Assembly (NCBI GenBank): GCA_963921305.4
Contig: CAWUEX030000002.1
Location: forward strand, 1,302,001 to 1,366,000
Direction of reading: 5' to 3'
DNA length: 64,000 bases
Source: CAWUEX02 sp963921305
GTDB lineage: Bacteria; Pseudomonadota; Alphaproteobacteria; Rhodospirillales; Rhodospirillaceae
A program made the position numbers and the translations under genes. Positions 9,720-19,125 of the stretch are shown piece by piece. How positions within the stretch are numbered: position 1 is the first letter of the stretch; every line of letters begins with the position of its first letter. A model generated the notes under the pieces. The model saw only the letters and a program-made list of their open reading frames with translations, was not told where the DNA came from and did not search any database.

Positions 9720-10659
9720 CGAAAGCCTTGATGTTGATGATGACCTTCTCGCCCATGGCGATGCGGCCTTCAATGGTGGCAGATCCCATATGCGGGAGCA
9801 GGGTCACGTTGGGCAGTTCCCGCAGCTTGGGGTTGACCGCCGGCTCGTGTTCGAAAACATCCAGCCCGGCGCCGGCGAGGTCACCACTTTCCAGCATGCG
9901 GATGAGCGCGTCCTCGTCGACGATTTCGCCGCGGGCGACGTTGACGATGTACGCCTCCTTCTTCAGCAGCTTGAGGCGGCGTTCACTCAGCAGGTGGAAC
10001 GTCGCCGGCGTATGCGGGCAATGAATGGAGATCACATCCATCCGGGCCAGCATTTGATCAAGGCTTTCCCAATAGGTCGCCTCGACTTCCGCTTCGATTT
10101 CCGGGAGCAAACGGTGCCGGTTGTGATAGTGCACCGCCATGCCAAAGCCGCGGGCGCGTTTCGCCACGGCCAAGCCGATGCGGCCCATGCCGATAATGCC
10201 GAGGCGCTTGCCGGACATACGCCGCCCCAGCATGTGGGTCGGCGACCAGCCCGTGAAACGGTCCTCGTCGATCATACGTGCGCCTTCCACCAACCGGCGG
10301 GGCACGGCGACGATGAGTGCCATGGCCATGTCGGCGGTGTCTTCCGTCAGCACATCCGGGGTGTTGGTGACCGAGATGCCCGCGCCCAACGCCGCGGCGA
10401 CATCGATGTGGTCCGTGCCGTTGCCGAAGTTGGCGATCAGCTTCACCGTATTACCCTCGGCTGAAAGCAGTTCCGCGTCGAGTTCGTCCGACAGGGTCGG
10501 CACCAGCACGTCGCATGACGCCAGCGCCTCCGCCAGCCGCGCCCGGTCATAGGGCGCGTCGTCGGCGTTCAGGCGGACGTCGAACAGTTCCATCATCCGC
10601 GTTTCCACCATATCTGGCAGTTTCCGCGTCACGACGACGGTGGGTTTTGTGAGGGTCAT
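9679..10659 (-). CDS. D-isomer-specific 2-hydroxyacid dehydrogenase (glyoxylate/hydroxypyruvate reductase type)
   Basis: NAD(P)H-dependent reductase of 326 aa. The N-terminal catalytic half has NFGNGTDHIDVAAA, the nucleotide fold has GIIGMGRIGLAVAKRARGFG, and the catalytic arginine/glutamate/histidine set is seen in NVARGEIVDEDALI and LPHMGSAT. The family acts on glyoxylate, hydroxypyruvate or similar 2-keto acids; the exact substrate is not readable. The ATG at 10659 with GGAGA upstream begins MTLTKPTVVVTRKLP, the normal family start; 37 in-frame codons before it are probably untranslated. Divergent from the SH3 protein gene. Confidence 0.88.
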   Translation of the reverse strand: MTLTKPTVVVTRKLPDMVETRMMELFDVRLNADDAPYDRARLAEALASCDVLVPTLSDELDAELLSAEGNTVKLIANFGNGTDHIDVAAALGAGISVTNTPDVLTEDTADMAMALIVAVPRRLVEGARMIDEDRFTGWSPTHMLGRRMSGKRLGIIGMGRIGLAVAKRARGFGMAVHYHNRHRLLPEIEAEVEATYWESLDQMLARMDVISIHCPHTPATFHLLSERRLKLLKKEAYIVNVARGEIVDEDALIRMLESGDLAGAGLDVFEHEPAVNPKLRELPNVTLLPHMGSATIEGRIAMGEKVIINIKAFVDGHRPPDRVLPS

Positions 10660-10781
10660 CCGGGTCTCCGGGCCGCTCTTCGGGCGAAAATTCGGGCTCT
10701 GCCTACCAGCCGCCGCTACGCTTGTCCAGGACGCACGTCCAGCGTTGCAAATGCCAGGTTTTTTAGGCATGACAGACGGTG

Positions 10782-11321
10782 ATGAGGGGTTTCAAACACT
10801 GCACTTCTTGGGCACTGGCCGCCGCAGTGATGGCCATGCTGACTGCCGGAGCCGTGGCCACGGTGCCGTCCCGGACCGCCGTTGCTCAGATCGGAGAATC
10901 CACCTCCTTGCCCCTGCCGCGGTTCGTCTCGCTGCGCACCGAACCGGTGAATATGCGCACCGGGCCGGGAGTGCGCTATCCCGTCACCTGGGTCTACCAG
11001 CGCCGCGGTCTGCCGGTCGAAGTCACCGATGAGTTCGACACCTGGCGCCGCGTCAAAGATCCCGATGGGGAGGAAGGGTGGGTGCACCAGAGCATGCTGT
11101 CGGGCCAGCGCACCGGCTTTGTTCTTGAGGAGGCGGTGCCTGTCTACAAGGGCTCGACGCTGTCCAGCGCCGTCATCGCGCAGCTCTCACCGGGTGTTGT
11201 CGTCACCGTCGATCGTTGTCCGCGGCAGACGGAGTTCTGCTTGATCGAGATCGAAGGTCTGGATGGCTGGGTACGCCGTGGCGTGTTCTGGGGTCTCTAC
11301 GACGGCGAGATCGTCGACTGA
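10782..11321 (+). CDS. Exported bacterial SH3-domain protein
   Basis: A 179-aa protein with an N-terminal signal (ALAAAVMAMLTAGAVA, then SRTAVAQ) followed by two bacterial SH3-type segments. The first is RTEPVNMRTGPGVRYPVTWVY, the second includes VEEGWVH-like and WVRRGVFWGLY signatures. Such domains often bind cell-wall peptides or other periplasmic proteins. GTG at 10779 directly precedes the ATG at 10782; the ATG is taken. Two cysteines (CPRQTEFC) could form a disulfide in the periplasm. No operon partner; the DUF3501 gene converges 12 bp downstream. Confidence 0.8.
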   Translation: MRGFKHCTSWALAAAVMAMLTAGAVATVPSRTAVAQIGESTSLPLPRFVSLRTEPVNMRTGPGVRYPVTWVYQRRGLPVEVTDEFDTWRRVKDPDGEEGWVHQSMLSGQRTGFVLEEAVPVYKGSTLSSAVIAQLSPGVVVTVDRCPRQTEFCLIEIEGLDGWVRRGVFWGLYDGEIVD

Positions 11322-11333
11322 CGGCACTCAATC

Positions 11334-11927
11334 TTAGTCTAGGTCGCGCGCCAGTTCGGCACGCACATCGTTCTGCAATAGCGCCGTGTGCTTGTAGTTC
11401 TCATGCTCGATGCCCAGCATCGCCTGACCGTCGCCGGACTTGAAGGCCTCGGCCTGTGCATCCGACAAGGTAAAGGTGATGAAGTGAACGGCCGACGTCT
11501 TGCCGTCATCGGTTGTGCGCTCGATGTCGTCTTCCGGTTGACCGGTTATCCGCTCATCGCCGAACGACAGCACGATCTTTTCTTCGACGTGACCGAGCGT
11601 TGCCAGAGTCCGGCGGCGGCGGCCTTCATCCTCAATTTCGATCAGCATCGTTGCAACCAATTCCCGGCCTTGCGGAATCAGCGGATTGTAAGCACTCAAT
11701 TCGTCGGCGATCTGTTCATCGCCGCCGCGCTCGATGAACAGCATCTCCTGCACTTGAGCCCACATCGTCTCGTAATTCTCGAAATGGAACGTGACATGCG
11801 GTCCGACATGCACACGCCGCTTCGCTTTGGTTTCGATCAGTTCGCGCCGGTGGTCACGGCGCATGGCGCTGTACTCGTCCAGCGGCATCAGGTCATCGGG
11901 GGTGATCTTGCGTTTGATAACAGACAT
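11334..11927 (-). CDS. DUF3501 family protein
   Basis: A soluble 197-aa protein of the DUF3501 family (conserved opening ITPDDLMPLDEYSAMRRDHR; GPHVTFHFENYETMWAQVQEML in the middle). No biochemical function is established. It follows the iron-sulfur protein gene by 23 bp on the same strand, with rubrerythrin before that. This rubrerythrin / HdrD-like / DUF3501 order recurs in proteobacteria as I recall, which points to a shared task in iron or peroxide handling (inference). No cysteine cluster or membrane segment is visible. Confidence 0.85.
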   Translation of the reverse strand: MSVIKRKITPDDLMPLDEYSAMRRDHRRELIETKAKRRVHVGPHVTFHFENYETMWAQVQEMLFIERGGDEQIADELSAYNPLIPQGRELVATMLIEIEDEGRRRRTLATLGHVEEKIVLSFGDERITGQPEDDIERTTDDGKTSAVHFITFTLSDAQAEAFKSGDGQAMLGIEHENYKHTALLQNDVRAELARDLD

Positions 11928-11950
11928 GTCAGAGATGCTTCGTTGCTTGT

Positions 11951-13285
<1,335 letters not shown>

Positions 13286-13316
13286 GGCCGGGGCTCAGTC
13301 GGTCAGGTTTTCAAGA

Positions 13317-13348
13317 AAATACGGGGACCGGAGTGTTTCCGGTCCCCG
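13317..13348 (-). terminator. Intrinsic terminator or attenuator after rubrerythrin
   Basis: A perfect 10-bp stem (13322-13331 with 13339-13348, CGGGGACCGG and its complement) and a 7-nt loop. On the minus strand it is followed by TATTTTCTT. It lies 14 bp after the rubrerythrin stop and 37 bp before the iron-sulfur protein start. Full or partial termination here would give more rubrerythrin than downstream product. Confidence 0.75.
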
Positions 13349-13361
13349 CAGCGCAACTTGC

Positions 13362-13784
13362 TTAGGCGTCGAGGCTATCCAGCGCTTTCTGGAAACGCCC
13401 GGCGTGGGATTTTTCAGCTTTCGCCAGGGTCTCAAACCAGTCGGCGATTTCGTCGAAGCCTTCTTCGCGGGCGGACTTCGCCATGCCCGGGTACATGTCG
13501 GTGTACTCGTGGGTTTCGCCGGCAACGGCAGCCTTCAGGTTAGATGCCGTGTCGCCGATGGGCTCACCGGTGGCCGGATCGCCGACGCTTTCCAGATACT
13601 CGAGGTGACCGAACGCGTGGCCGGTTTCGCCTTCCGCGGTGGAGCGGAACAGGGCGGACACTTCGTTCTGGCCTTCGACGTCGGCCTTCTGTGCGAAGTA
13701 CAGGTAGCGGCGATTGGCTTGGCTTTCGCCTGCGAATGCGGCTTTGAGATTTTCTTCTGTTTTGCTGCCTTTGAGATCAGCCAT
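13362..13784 (-). CDS. Rubrerythrin family diiron protein (no rubredoxin domain)
   Basis: A 140-aa ferritin-like diiron protein, probably a peroxide reductase or iron-handling protein. The four-helix core shows the metal-ligand glutamates in [38 protein letters not shown] and [11 protein letters not shown]. The C-terminal rubredoxin module of classical rubrerythrin is absent, so electrons must come from another protein; the iron-sulfur protein downstream is a candidate. An Irr box lies 129 bp upstream and a terminator hairpin just downstream. GGAGGGACC immediately before the ATG at 13784 gives a strong ribosome site. Confidence 0.9.
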   Translation of the reverse strand: MADLKGSKTEENLKAAFAGESQANRRYLYFAQKADVEGQNEVSALFRSTAEGETGHAFGHLEYLESVGDPATGEPIGDTASNLKAAVAGETHEYTDMYPGMAKSAREEGFDEIADWFETLAKAEKSHAGRFQKALDSLDA

Positions 13785-13818
13785 GGGGTCCCTCCTAGAT
13801 TTTGAACACTATTCTGCA

Positions 13819-13830
13819 AGATTCGAATCT
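13819..13830. promoter_or_regulatory. 12-bp perfect palindrome upstream of rubrerythrin
   Basis: AGATTCGAATCT is fully self-complementary, 34 bp before the rubrerythrin start. It could be a second regulator site in this promoter, or chance. Confidence 0.3.
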
Positions 13831-13912
13831 GCTGGCACTGCATCCGGCAAGACTGCACCGATGACACTGCCTATCCATCGTTCTAGGCGTCGCCCGGGAC
13901 CGAGTCAAGCAG

Positions 13913-13929
13913 TTTAGAATAGTTCTAAA
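13913..13929. promoter_or_regulatory. Irr box (iron control element) upstream of rubrerythrin
   Basis: TTTAGAA-TAG-TTCTAAA is a perfect 7-3-7 palindrome matching the Irr/ICE consensus known from Alphaproteobacteria (TTTAGAA-N3-TTCTAAA). It lies between the irr stop side (13958) and the rubrerythrin start (13784), 129 bp upstream of rubrerythrin. With irr next door, control of rubrerythrin by Irr is a strong inference. Confidence 0.88.
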
Positions 13930-13957
13930 TATTGGGGTGCGGCCGTAGCCGCGGCGA

Positions 13958-14383
13958 CTATCCGTCGACGCGGATAATCACATCCACGCGTGAGACGGGA
14001 ATGCCGTCCGGCGTTTCCGGCAGGCGGCCGATCTTCACGTCCGCATTGTCGATATCTTCCAAGCGGCCACTCTTCTCATAATAGAAGTGGTGGTGCTCTT
14101 CGGTGTTGGTATCGAAATAAGACCGGCTGGAATCGAGGGAAATCTCGCGCAGCAGCCCTTTGGCCGTAAACGTGTGCAGCGCGTTGTAGACCGTCGCCAG
14201 CGACACATGAACGCCCGCGCCAATCGCCTCGGAATACAGCGCCTCTGCCGTGACGTGGCGCTTGCCTTGACCGAACAGCAACTCGGCCAGGGCCATGCGC
14301 TGACGTGTCGGGCGCAATCCGACCGACCTCAGCTGTTCGGCTAGGGCGTCTTGCGGCTGTTTGGCTGGGGTCTCAGGGCTCAT
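13958..14383 (-). CDS. irr: Iron response regulator Irr (Fur superfamily)
   Basis: A 141-aa Fur-type repressor of the Irr branch, which senses iron through heme and is typical of Alphaproteobacteria. The DNA-binding half has GLRPTRQRMALAELLFGQGKR-like spacing and VSLATVYNALHTF as recognition region. The heme/metal site EEHHHFYYE has three histidines at about 97-99, as in Irr. Other Fur members usually have extra zinc cysteines, which are absent here. It reads away from an Irr-like box (14409-14425) and toward rubrerythrin. The HRM-type Cys-Pro heme motif of Bradyrhizobium Irr is not seen, as in many other Irr proteins. Confidence 0.92.
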   Translation of the reverse strand: MSPETPAKQPQDALAEQLRSVGLRPTRQRMALAELLFGQGKRHVTAEALYSEAIGAGVHVSLATVYNALHTFTAKGLLREISLDSSRSYFDTNTEEHHHFYYEKSGRLEDIDNADVKIGRLPETPDGIPVSRVDVIIRVDG

Positions 14384-14408
14384 ATCGGGTCAGGCTGTAT
14401 ACTTGTTC

Positions 14409-14425
14409 TTTGGAACCATTCTAAC
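14409..14425. promoter_or_regulatory. Imperfect Irr box in the irr promoter
   Basis: TTTGGAA-CCA-TTCTAAC fits the Irr-box pattern with two mismatches, 26 bp before the irr start. It suggests autoregulation. Confidence 0.5.
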
Positions 14426-14432
14426 AAAATAT

Positions 14433-14446
14433 TTCGCATCTGCGAA
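14433..14446. promoter_or_regulatory. Dyad TTCGCA-TC-TGCGAA in the irr promoter
   Basis: A perfect 6+6 bp inverted repeat with 2-bp centre, 50 bp upstream of irr. It could be a site for another Fur-family or iron regulator acting on irr. Confidence 0.35.
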
Positions 14447-14711
14447 GCAAAAATAGTCGCAAAACTGTCACGGCTGATCGCGGAGAGGTTGAGAAAGGCG
14501 ACGGACCAGCAGCGCGGTCGAGGACGGGGAGGGGAAGGGGCACGCACCGCCGGTCCGTCTATTCCGGCATATCACCCCTGAATTGTGTCGAATTTCGGGC
14601 CCGTTTCTAACAAAGCTGTCATCCCTGCACCGGTGACACATCGCGCTTTCACCGGCCCTGAGACTCCGCACGTCTTGCCCCCCTGGCCAGGGGCGGTGTA
14701 AGTCACCGCCC

Positions 14712-15026
14712 ATGAACAGAGTGCTCTATATTAAAAGGCTCGCGGTCGGCGCGATTGCCGCTGCTGCGATCACCTTTGCTCTCGGCATCCTGGTGATGTG
14801 GATGAACGGGTTCATTGTGGACGACCGTCCCAGCGAAGTCGCGCTCACGCCGTGCGTGTTCGGCGAACAGGAAAGCCAGGCCCCGCAGAACCCATTCGCC
14901 AAGGATCCAATCACGTTGGATTGCATTCCACCGGAACAGGCAAAACCGCTTTTCATGCAATGGTTCGATACCATCCTGTCGCGGCGTAGTGACGAAGAGT
15001 CCTTTCCCGGTACATCGCGCCGGTGA
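14712..15026 (+). CDS. Small membrane-anchored hypothetical protein
   Basis: A 104-aa protein I do not recognise. Residues ~7-32 form one hydrophobic membrane segment (LAVGAIAAAAITFALGILVM), followed by a likely periplasmic part with two cysteines (TPCVFGE, TLDCIPP) that could form a disulfide. The C-terminus is charged and serine-rich. Its stop overlaps the start of the MFS transporter (GTGA), so the two are probably made together and the protein may assist that transporter. No homologous family comes to mind. Confidence 0.6.
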   Translation: MNRVLYIKRLAVGAIAAAAITFALGILVMWMNGFIVDDRPSEVALTPCVFGEQESQAPQNPFAKDPITLDCIPPEQAKPLFMQWFDTILSRRSDEESFPGTSRR

Positions 15027-16234
15027 CCAATACCTCCATGACTAGCCCGTCATTCCACAGTGCGCGCCGCACCATCGGTGCGATGGCGTTCGGTCAGGCG
15101 CTGTCCATGACCGGGGCCGGTATTGTCATGCTGGTGACCGGACTGGCCGGTGCTTATCTGGCTGACGATGACCGCCTCGCCACTCTGCCTTTGGCGATGC
15201 AATTTATCTTCACCATGATTGCCGCTTTTCCGGCGGCGCTGTGGATGAAACACGTCGGACGCCGCATCGGTTTCACCGTAGGGCAGTTGATTGGTGTATG
15301 CGGCGGACTGGTCAGTGCCTTCGCCCTGTTTCAAAACTCGTTTGGCATTCTCATCTGCGGCGCGGCGCTGCTCGGCGTGCACAACGCGTTTTGGGGTTAC
15401 TACCGTTTTGCCGCTGCCGAAGCCTCACCGCCGGATCTCAGAGCGCGAGCTATCTCATTCGTCATGGCCGGTGGCATTCTCTCTGCCTTGGCCGCACCTG
15501 AACTCGCCAAGCTCACCCGAGAGGTGTTCTCACCCATCCTGTTTGCTGGATGTTACGCCGCGATCGCGGTGCTTAGCCTGTTCACGGCGGCGCTCATTCA
15601 GATCGCCGCCTTGCCGCCGCCACGCGGCGCAAGTGCGGGCCTGTCGCCGCCCCGGCCGCTCAAGGAGATTGCCGCCCAGCCCACGTTTATCGTTGCCGCC
15701 ATTTCAGGAATGGTCGGTTACGGCACCATGATTCTGGTGATGAGTGCGACTCCGTTGTCCATGGTCGATTGCGGCCTGACCTTCGACGACGCGGCCTTCG
15801 TCATTCAGTGGCACGCGCTTGCCATGTTCGGCCCCAGCTTCTTCACCGGGTCCCTCATCAAGCGGTTTGGCGTGCTGCGCATCATCTCCACCGGCGTGGT
15901 GCTTAACGTGGGGTGTATGGCGGCCAATCTCTCCGGCGTGGAACTCGCGAATTTCTGGACCGGTCTCGTCGCGCTTGGTCTCGGCTGGAACTTTATGTTT
16001 ATCGGCGGCACGACGCTGCTCACCGAGTGCTATCGGCCCGAAGAACAGGAAAAGACCCAAGCCGCCAATGACTTTCTCATCTTTGCGACAATTTCCGTCG
16101 CGACCTTCTCGTCAGGCGCGTTGCAAAACAGCTTCGGCTGGGCCGCGGTCAACGGCGCCATGGCCGTGCCTCTTGCGGTCGCACTCGCAGCTGTCATGTG
16201 GCTCGCCGCGCGCGAGCGGCGCGCCGCGACTTAA
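15023..16234 (+). CDS. MFS transporter
   Basis: A 403-aa major-facilitator transporter with about twelve hydrophobic segments. The loop after segment 2 has MKHVGRRIGFTVGQ, the usual charged MFS motif A region, and a central cytoplasmic loop with proline/arginine (PPPRGASAGLSPPRPLK) splits the halves. Substrate unknown; the pattern of a small soluble core without fused domains suits export or uptake of a small molecule. GTG at 15023 overlaps the upstream stop; an ATG at 15038 is an alternative. Convergent with the cold-shock gene, 18 bp apart. Confidence 0.87.
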   Translation: MTNTSMTSPSFHSARRTIGAMAFGQALSMTGAGIVMLVTGLAGAYLADDDRLATLPLAMQFIFTMIAAFPAALWMKHVGRRIGFTVGQLIGVCGGLVSAFALFQNSFGILICGAALLGVHNAFWGYYRFAAAEASPPDLRARAISFVMAGGILSALAAPELAKLTREVFSPILFAGCYAAIAVLSLFTAALIQIAALPPPRGASAGLSPPRPLKEIAAQPTFIVAAISGMVGYGTMILVMSATPLSMVDCGLTFDDAAFVIQWHALAMFGPSFFTGSLIKRFGVLRIISTGVVLNVGCMAANLSGVELANFWTGLVALGLGWNFMFIGGTTLLTECYRPEEQEKTQAANDFLIFATISVATFSSGALQNSFGWAAVNGAMAVPLAVALAAVMWLAARERRAAT

Positions 16235-16252
16235 AAGAATCAAGGTTGAGGT

Positions 16253-16777
16253 CTACTCTTCGCTGGAAGGCGCGGGTTCGCTTGGCGCATCACCGATCAC
16301 TTCGACCTGCGTCGCCATTGGACCTTTCTTGCCGTCCTGCACGTGCATCCGAACCCGCTGGCCAGACTCAAGGCGATCCAGGTTGGACCGTTGCAATGCG
16401 CCGATGCCGATGAAGATGTCGTGTCCACCACCTTCCGGAACACCGAAGCCATATCCTTTATCGGCTGCGAAAAACTTGATCTCCCCGGTGATCACCGTTT
16501 CGTCGCCCTCGGGCACGTCATCGACAACGGTTGAGTTATCGACCTGTTCGATCTCAGTGACCTGAGGTCCCTTCGGTCCTGCAGATAATTCACAGGTGAT
16601 GGTCGCGCCCTGCCGCAAGGTTCTAAGCCCCGCCTTGTGCACAACAGAGACGTGGAGAAACGCATCCGGGGTTCCGTCAGTCGGCGCGACGAAGCCAAAG
16701 CCCTTTGCAGGATTGAACCATTTGACCTTGGCGGTGACGCCGGACCCGCCGGACCCGGCCTGGGAGGACGATTCCAT
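16253..16777 (-). CDS. Cold-shock protein with two CSD domains
   Basis: A 174-aa nucleic-acid-binding protein with two cold-shock domains. The first (residues ~14-75) has AKVKWFNPAKGFGFVAP with the RNP1-type KGFGF, and the second (~105-165) has GEIKFFAADKGYGFGVPE and HDIFIGIGAL. Double-CSD proteins of about this length are common in Alphaproteobacteria and act as RNA chaperones. The ATG at 16777 is preferred as it starts MESSSQAG just before the first domain; an upstream start at 16855 would add 26 unlike residues. A possible leader hairpin (AACGCA...TGCGTT) lies at 16880-16909. Confidence 0.88.
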   Translation of the reverse strand: MESSSQAGSGGSGVTAKVKWFNPAKGFGFVAPTDGTPDAFLHVSVVHKAGLRTLRQGATITCELSAGPKGPQVTEIEQVDNSTVVDDVPEGDETVITGEIKFFAADKGYGFGVPEGGGHDIFIGIGALQRSNLDRLESGQRVRMHVQDGKKGPMATQVEVIGDAPSEPAPSSEE

Positions 16778-16879
16778 GTACGCAAGCAACCTTATCGAAC
16801 CCGGGCCCTTCTGCGAATGTATCGCACTTCCCCCGACCCGCCAATTCAGCCCCAAGAATAGTGTTTGTGTTCAGCGCCT

Positions 16880-16909
16880 TAACGCAAAACAACCGCAGGT
16901 TTTGTGCGT
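16880..16909. repeat. Imperfect hairpin upstream of the cold-shock gene
   Basis: AACGCA-AAAC pairs with GTTTT-GTGCGTT around an 8-nt loop, with a small bulge. It lies about 100 bp upstream of the chosen start and could be part of a long 5' leader, which cold-shock genes often have. No function shown. Confidence 0.35.
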
Positions 16910-16989
16910 TGCAATATCGGCTGATCAGGCCCGACTCCGCGTAAGTGGACCGGCCCGATGGCGATCCGCTGTCAAGCGGCTAAATTGTT

Positions 16990-18474
16990 TTACTGCGTCA
17001 GCACGCGCGCGACCGCATCTTGCCAAACCCCGCGCCGGGCGGCGCGCCAGTCCTCGGACCGGCCCGGTTCGAACAGGCGGTCTACTGTGCGGAAGGCGTC
17101 CGTATCCGTGAGCGTCGAGAAGAGTCCGGCGCCAACGCCGGCCATGAGCGCCGCGCCCAACACCGTGGTCTCGAGATAGTCAGGGCGTTCCACCGGAACC
17201 CCTGTAATGTCTGCCAATCTTTGCAGCATCCAGTCGTTCGCCGCCATGCCGCCGTCGACCCGCAGCAGCGTCAGGGGCTGGCCGGTATCGGAGGTCATGG
17301 CATCGAGCAGATCGGCAGTCTGAAAGCACACCGCTTCTATACCCGCGCGGACCACATCAGCTTTGGTCGTGTCGCGGGTCAGTCCGAACAGCGCGCCCCG
17401 GGCATCGGGATCCCAGTGGGGTGCACCGAGGCCGGTGAACGCGGGAACGAACATCACCGCATCCCGTTCGCTTTGCTCCGCCAGGGCCAAGGTTTCATTT
17501 GCAGATGCGAACAAGCTCAACTCGTCGCGCATCCATTGCACCGTGGTTCCGGCGTTGAACACGCTGCCCTCGACGGCATAAGCAGGTTCTCCACCAAGTC
17601 TGTAGCCGACGGTGGTCAGCAGGTTGTGTTTTGACTGCGGGGCCTCGGCGCCGGTGTTCGCCAAGACAAAGGCGCCTGTACCAAACGTGCTTTTGGCCAT
17701 ACCCGTTTCGAAACACGCTTGGCCCACAAGCGCCCCTTGCTGATCGCCGACCAGCGCGGTCACGGGAATTTTCGCGTCAGACAAATCGCTGTGGGTTTCA
17801 CCGTAAGCAAAGGCGGTGTCATCGACCGTGGGTAAAACATCTTTTGGCACGTCGAACATGTTCAACAGGTCGGCGTCCCAGTCCTGTTTGTGAATGTCGA
17901 ACAGCATGGTGCGGGACGCGTTGGTGGCGTCGGTGGCATGTACGCCGCCGGTCAGCCGCCACAGTAAGAACGAGTCGATGGTGCCGCAGGCAAGCTCGCC
18001 CCGCGCCGCGCGGTCGCGCAAGTCCGGTTGAGAGTTGAGCAGCCATTGAATCTTTGTCGCCGAAAAATAGGAGTCGGGAATCAAACCGGTGCGGTATTGA
18101 ATGATCTCGCCCTGTTCGGAGTCCCGCAGTTTTTGACAGGTGTCCGCGCCACGCCGGTCCTGCCACACGATAGCATGGCCAATTGGTGCACCTGTCGCCC
18201 GGTCCCACAGGACCGTTGTCTCACGCTGATTGGTGATGCCGATCGCGGCGACGCGCTCTGCTCCACCGACATCCGCAATCACCGCGCCAACGGTGTTCTC
18301 AACCGTGGTCCAAATCTCTTCCGCGTCATGCTCTACCCAGCCGTCGCGCGGGTAGATTTGCTTGAACGGAATTTGACGAACGGCAGCTGGTTTGCCCTCA
18401 AGCGTAAAGGCGACGGCGCGGGTGGATGTCGTGCCCTGATCAATCGCCAGCAGGTACGGACTCTGTCCTGTCAC
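16990..18474 (-). CDS. glpK: Glycerol kinase
   Basis: ATP-dependent phosphorylation of glycerol to sn-glycerol 3-phosphate. The 494-aa length is normal. FGGY-family features are clear: AIDQGTTSTRAVAF at the N-terminus, GITNQRETTVLWDR, WLLNSQPDL, STFGTGAFVLANTG, and GLGAPHWDPDARGALFGLTR near residue 330. GTG at 18474 overlaps the mobA stop by 4 bp. No glycerol facilitator, glpD or glpR is nearby, so its pairing with mobA looks like simple co-transcription. Confidence 0.94.
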   Translation of the reverse strand: MTGQSPYLLAIDQGTTSTRAVAFTLEGKPAAVRQIPFKQIYPRDGWVEHDAEEIWTTVENTVGAVIADVGGAERVAAIGITNQRETTVLWDRATGAPIGHAIVWQDRRGADTCQKLRDSEQGEIIQYRTGLIPDSYFSATKIQWLLNSQPDLRDRAARGELACGTIDSFLLWRLTGGVHATDATNASRTMLFDIHKQDWDADLLNMFDVPKDVLPTVDDTAFAYGETHSDLSDAKIPVTALVGDQQGALVGQACFETGMAKSTFGTGAFVLANTGAEAPQSKHNLLTTVGYRLGGEPAYAVEGSVFNAGTTVQWMRDELSLFASANETLALAEQSERDAVMFVPAFTGLGAPHWDPDARGALFGLTRDTTKADVVRAGIEAVCFQTADLLDAMTSDTGQPLTLLRVDGGMAANDWMLQRLADITGVPVERPDYLETTVLGAALMAGVGAGLFSTLTDTDAFRTVDRLFEPGRSEDWRAARRGVWQDAVARVLTQ

Positions 18475-19067
18475 TCCGCAGACTCCCGTTGCTCCGCCCG
18501 TTCTAAATCCTGCGGCGTGTTGATGTTCAAAAACGGATCAAGCGCGCCACCCGGCCAGTCTACCAAACGTGTTTGCAGGCCGGATTGAAAAGCATGAACG
18601 GCCCGGACACCGGTTTGTAACGCTTCGGATGCCTGTGGGGCCAATCGTGGACGCCACGCCGCAATCGTGTGGTGCTGTTGGCCCGCCGAAGTGGCAACGG
18701 CGGCATCGCAATCTGCGTCCGTCAGTCGCGTCGCCAGGTCCGCAGGCAGAAACGGCACGTCGACCGGAACGGTCAGTACCCAGTCGGCTGTCGGTGACAA
18801 AGCGTTGGCCCAGTTTAAAGCTGCGGCTATGCCGGCGAGCGGTCCTGCATTGTGCGGCGGGTCATCGGCAAGGACCGGGATGCCGAGTGCGCCGGTCCAT
18901 GGTGCAGGTGCCTGAACACTTATGGCAACTGGGGTGCACTGAGGCATAAGCCGTGAAAGCGTCCGGTCGATCAAACGCTCGCCCGCGAGTTCGAGGAGCG
19001 CTTTGTTGTTGCCGCCCATGCGCCGGGCCTGGCCGCCGGCGAGGGTGACACCTGCACAGTTCACCAT
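18471..19067 (-). CDS. mobA: Molybdenum cofactor guanylyltransferase
   Basis: Transfers GMP from GTP to molybdopterin cofactor to give the guanine dinucleotide form used by DMSO-reductase family enzymes. The 198-aa product has the nucleotide-binding start VTLAGGQARRMGGNNKAL, LADDPPHNAGPLAGIAAAL, and the acidic VPVDVPFLPADL. The chain is standard in length. It overlaps glpK at GTGA. A related nucleotidyltransferase such as MocA is possible but the GG-R-MGG-K pattern with GPLAGI fits MobA better. Confidence 0.85.
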   Translation of the reverse strand: MVNCAGVTLAGGQARRMGGNNKALLELAGERLIDRTLSRLMPQCTPVAISVQAPAPWTGALGIPVLADDPPHNAGPLAGIAAALNWANALSPTADWVLTVPVDVPFLPADLATRLTDADCDAAVATSAGQQHHTIAAWRPRLAPQASEALQTGVRAVHAFQSGLQTRLVDWPGGALDPFLNINTPQDLERAEQRESAE

Positions 19068-19125
19068 GACGTGACAATGGCGCCGCGCTGTGGCGCGGTC
19101 AAATCAGAATCGGGCGTGTATCCGC

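Larger units (their letters stand above)
14384..14711. other. Gene-free stretch between irr and the small membrane protein
   Basis: Apart from the two sites listed above I see one further dyad, CCCCTGGCCAGGGG (14680-14693, perfect palindrome), 18 bp before the start at 14712. It could be an operator or leader hairpin for that gene. No RNA gene or credible ORF is visible; an 81-codon minus-strand frame here has no supporting features. Confidence 0.5.

Noticed and set aside
14468..14713. An 81-codon minus-strand frame in the irr upstream gap
   Set aside because: No recognisable domain, unlikely composition, and it covers the palindrome before the plus-strand gene.
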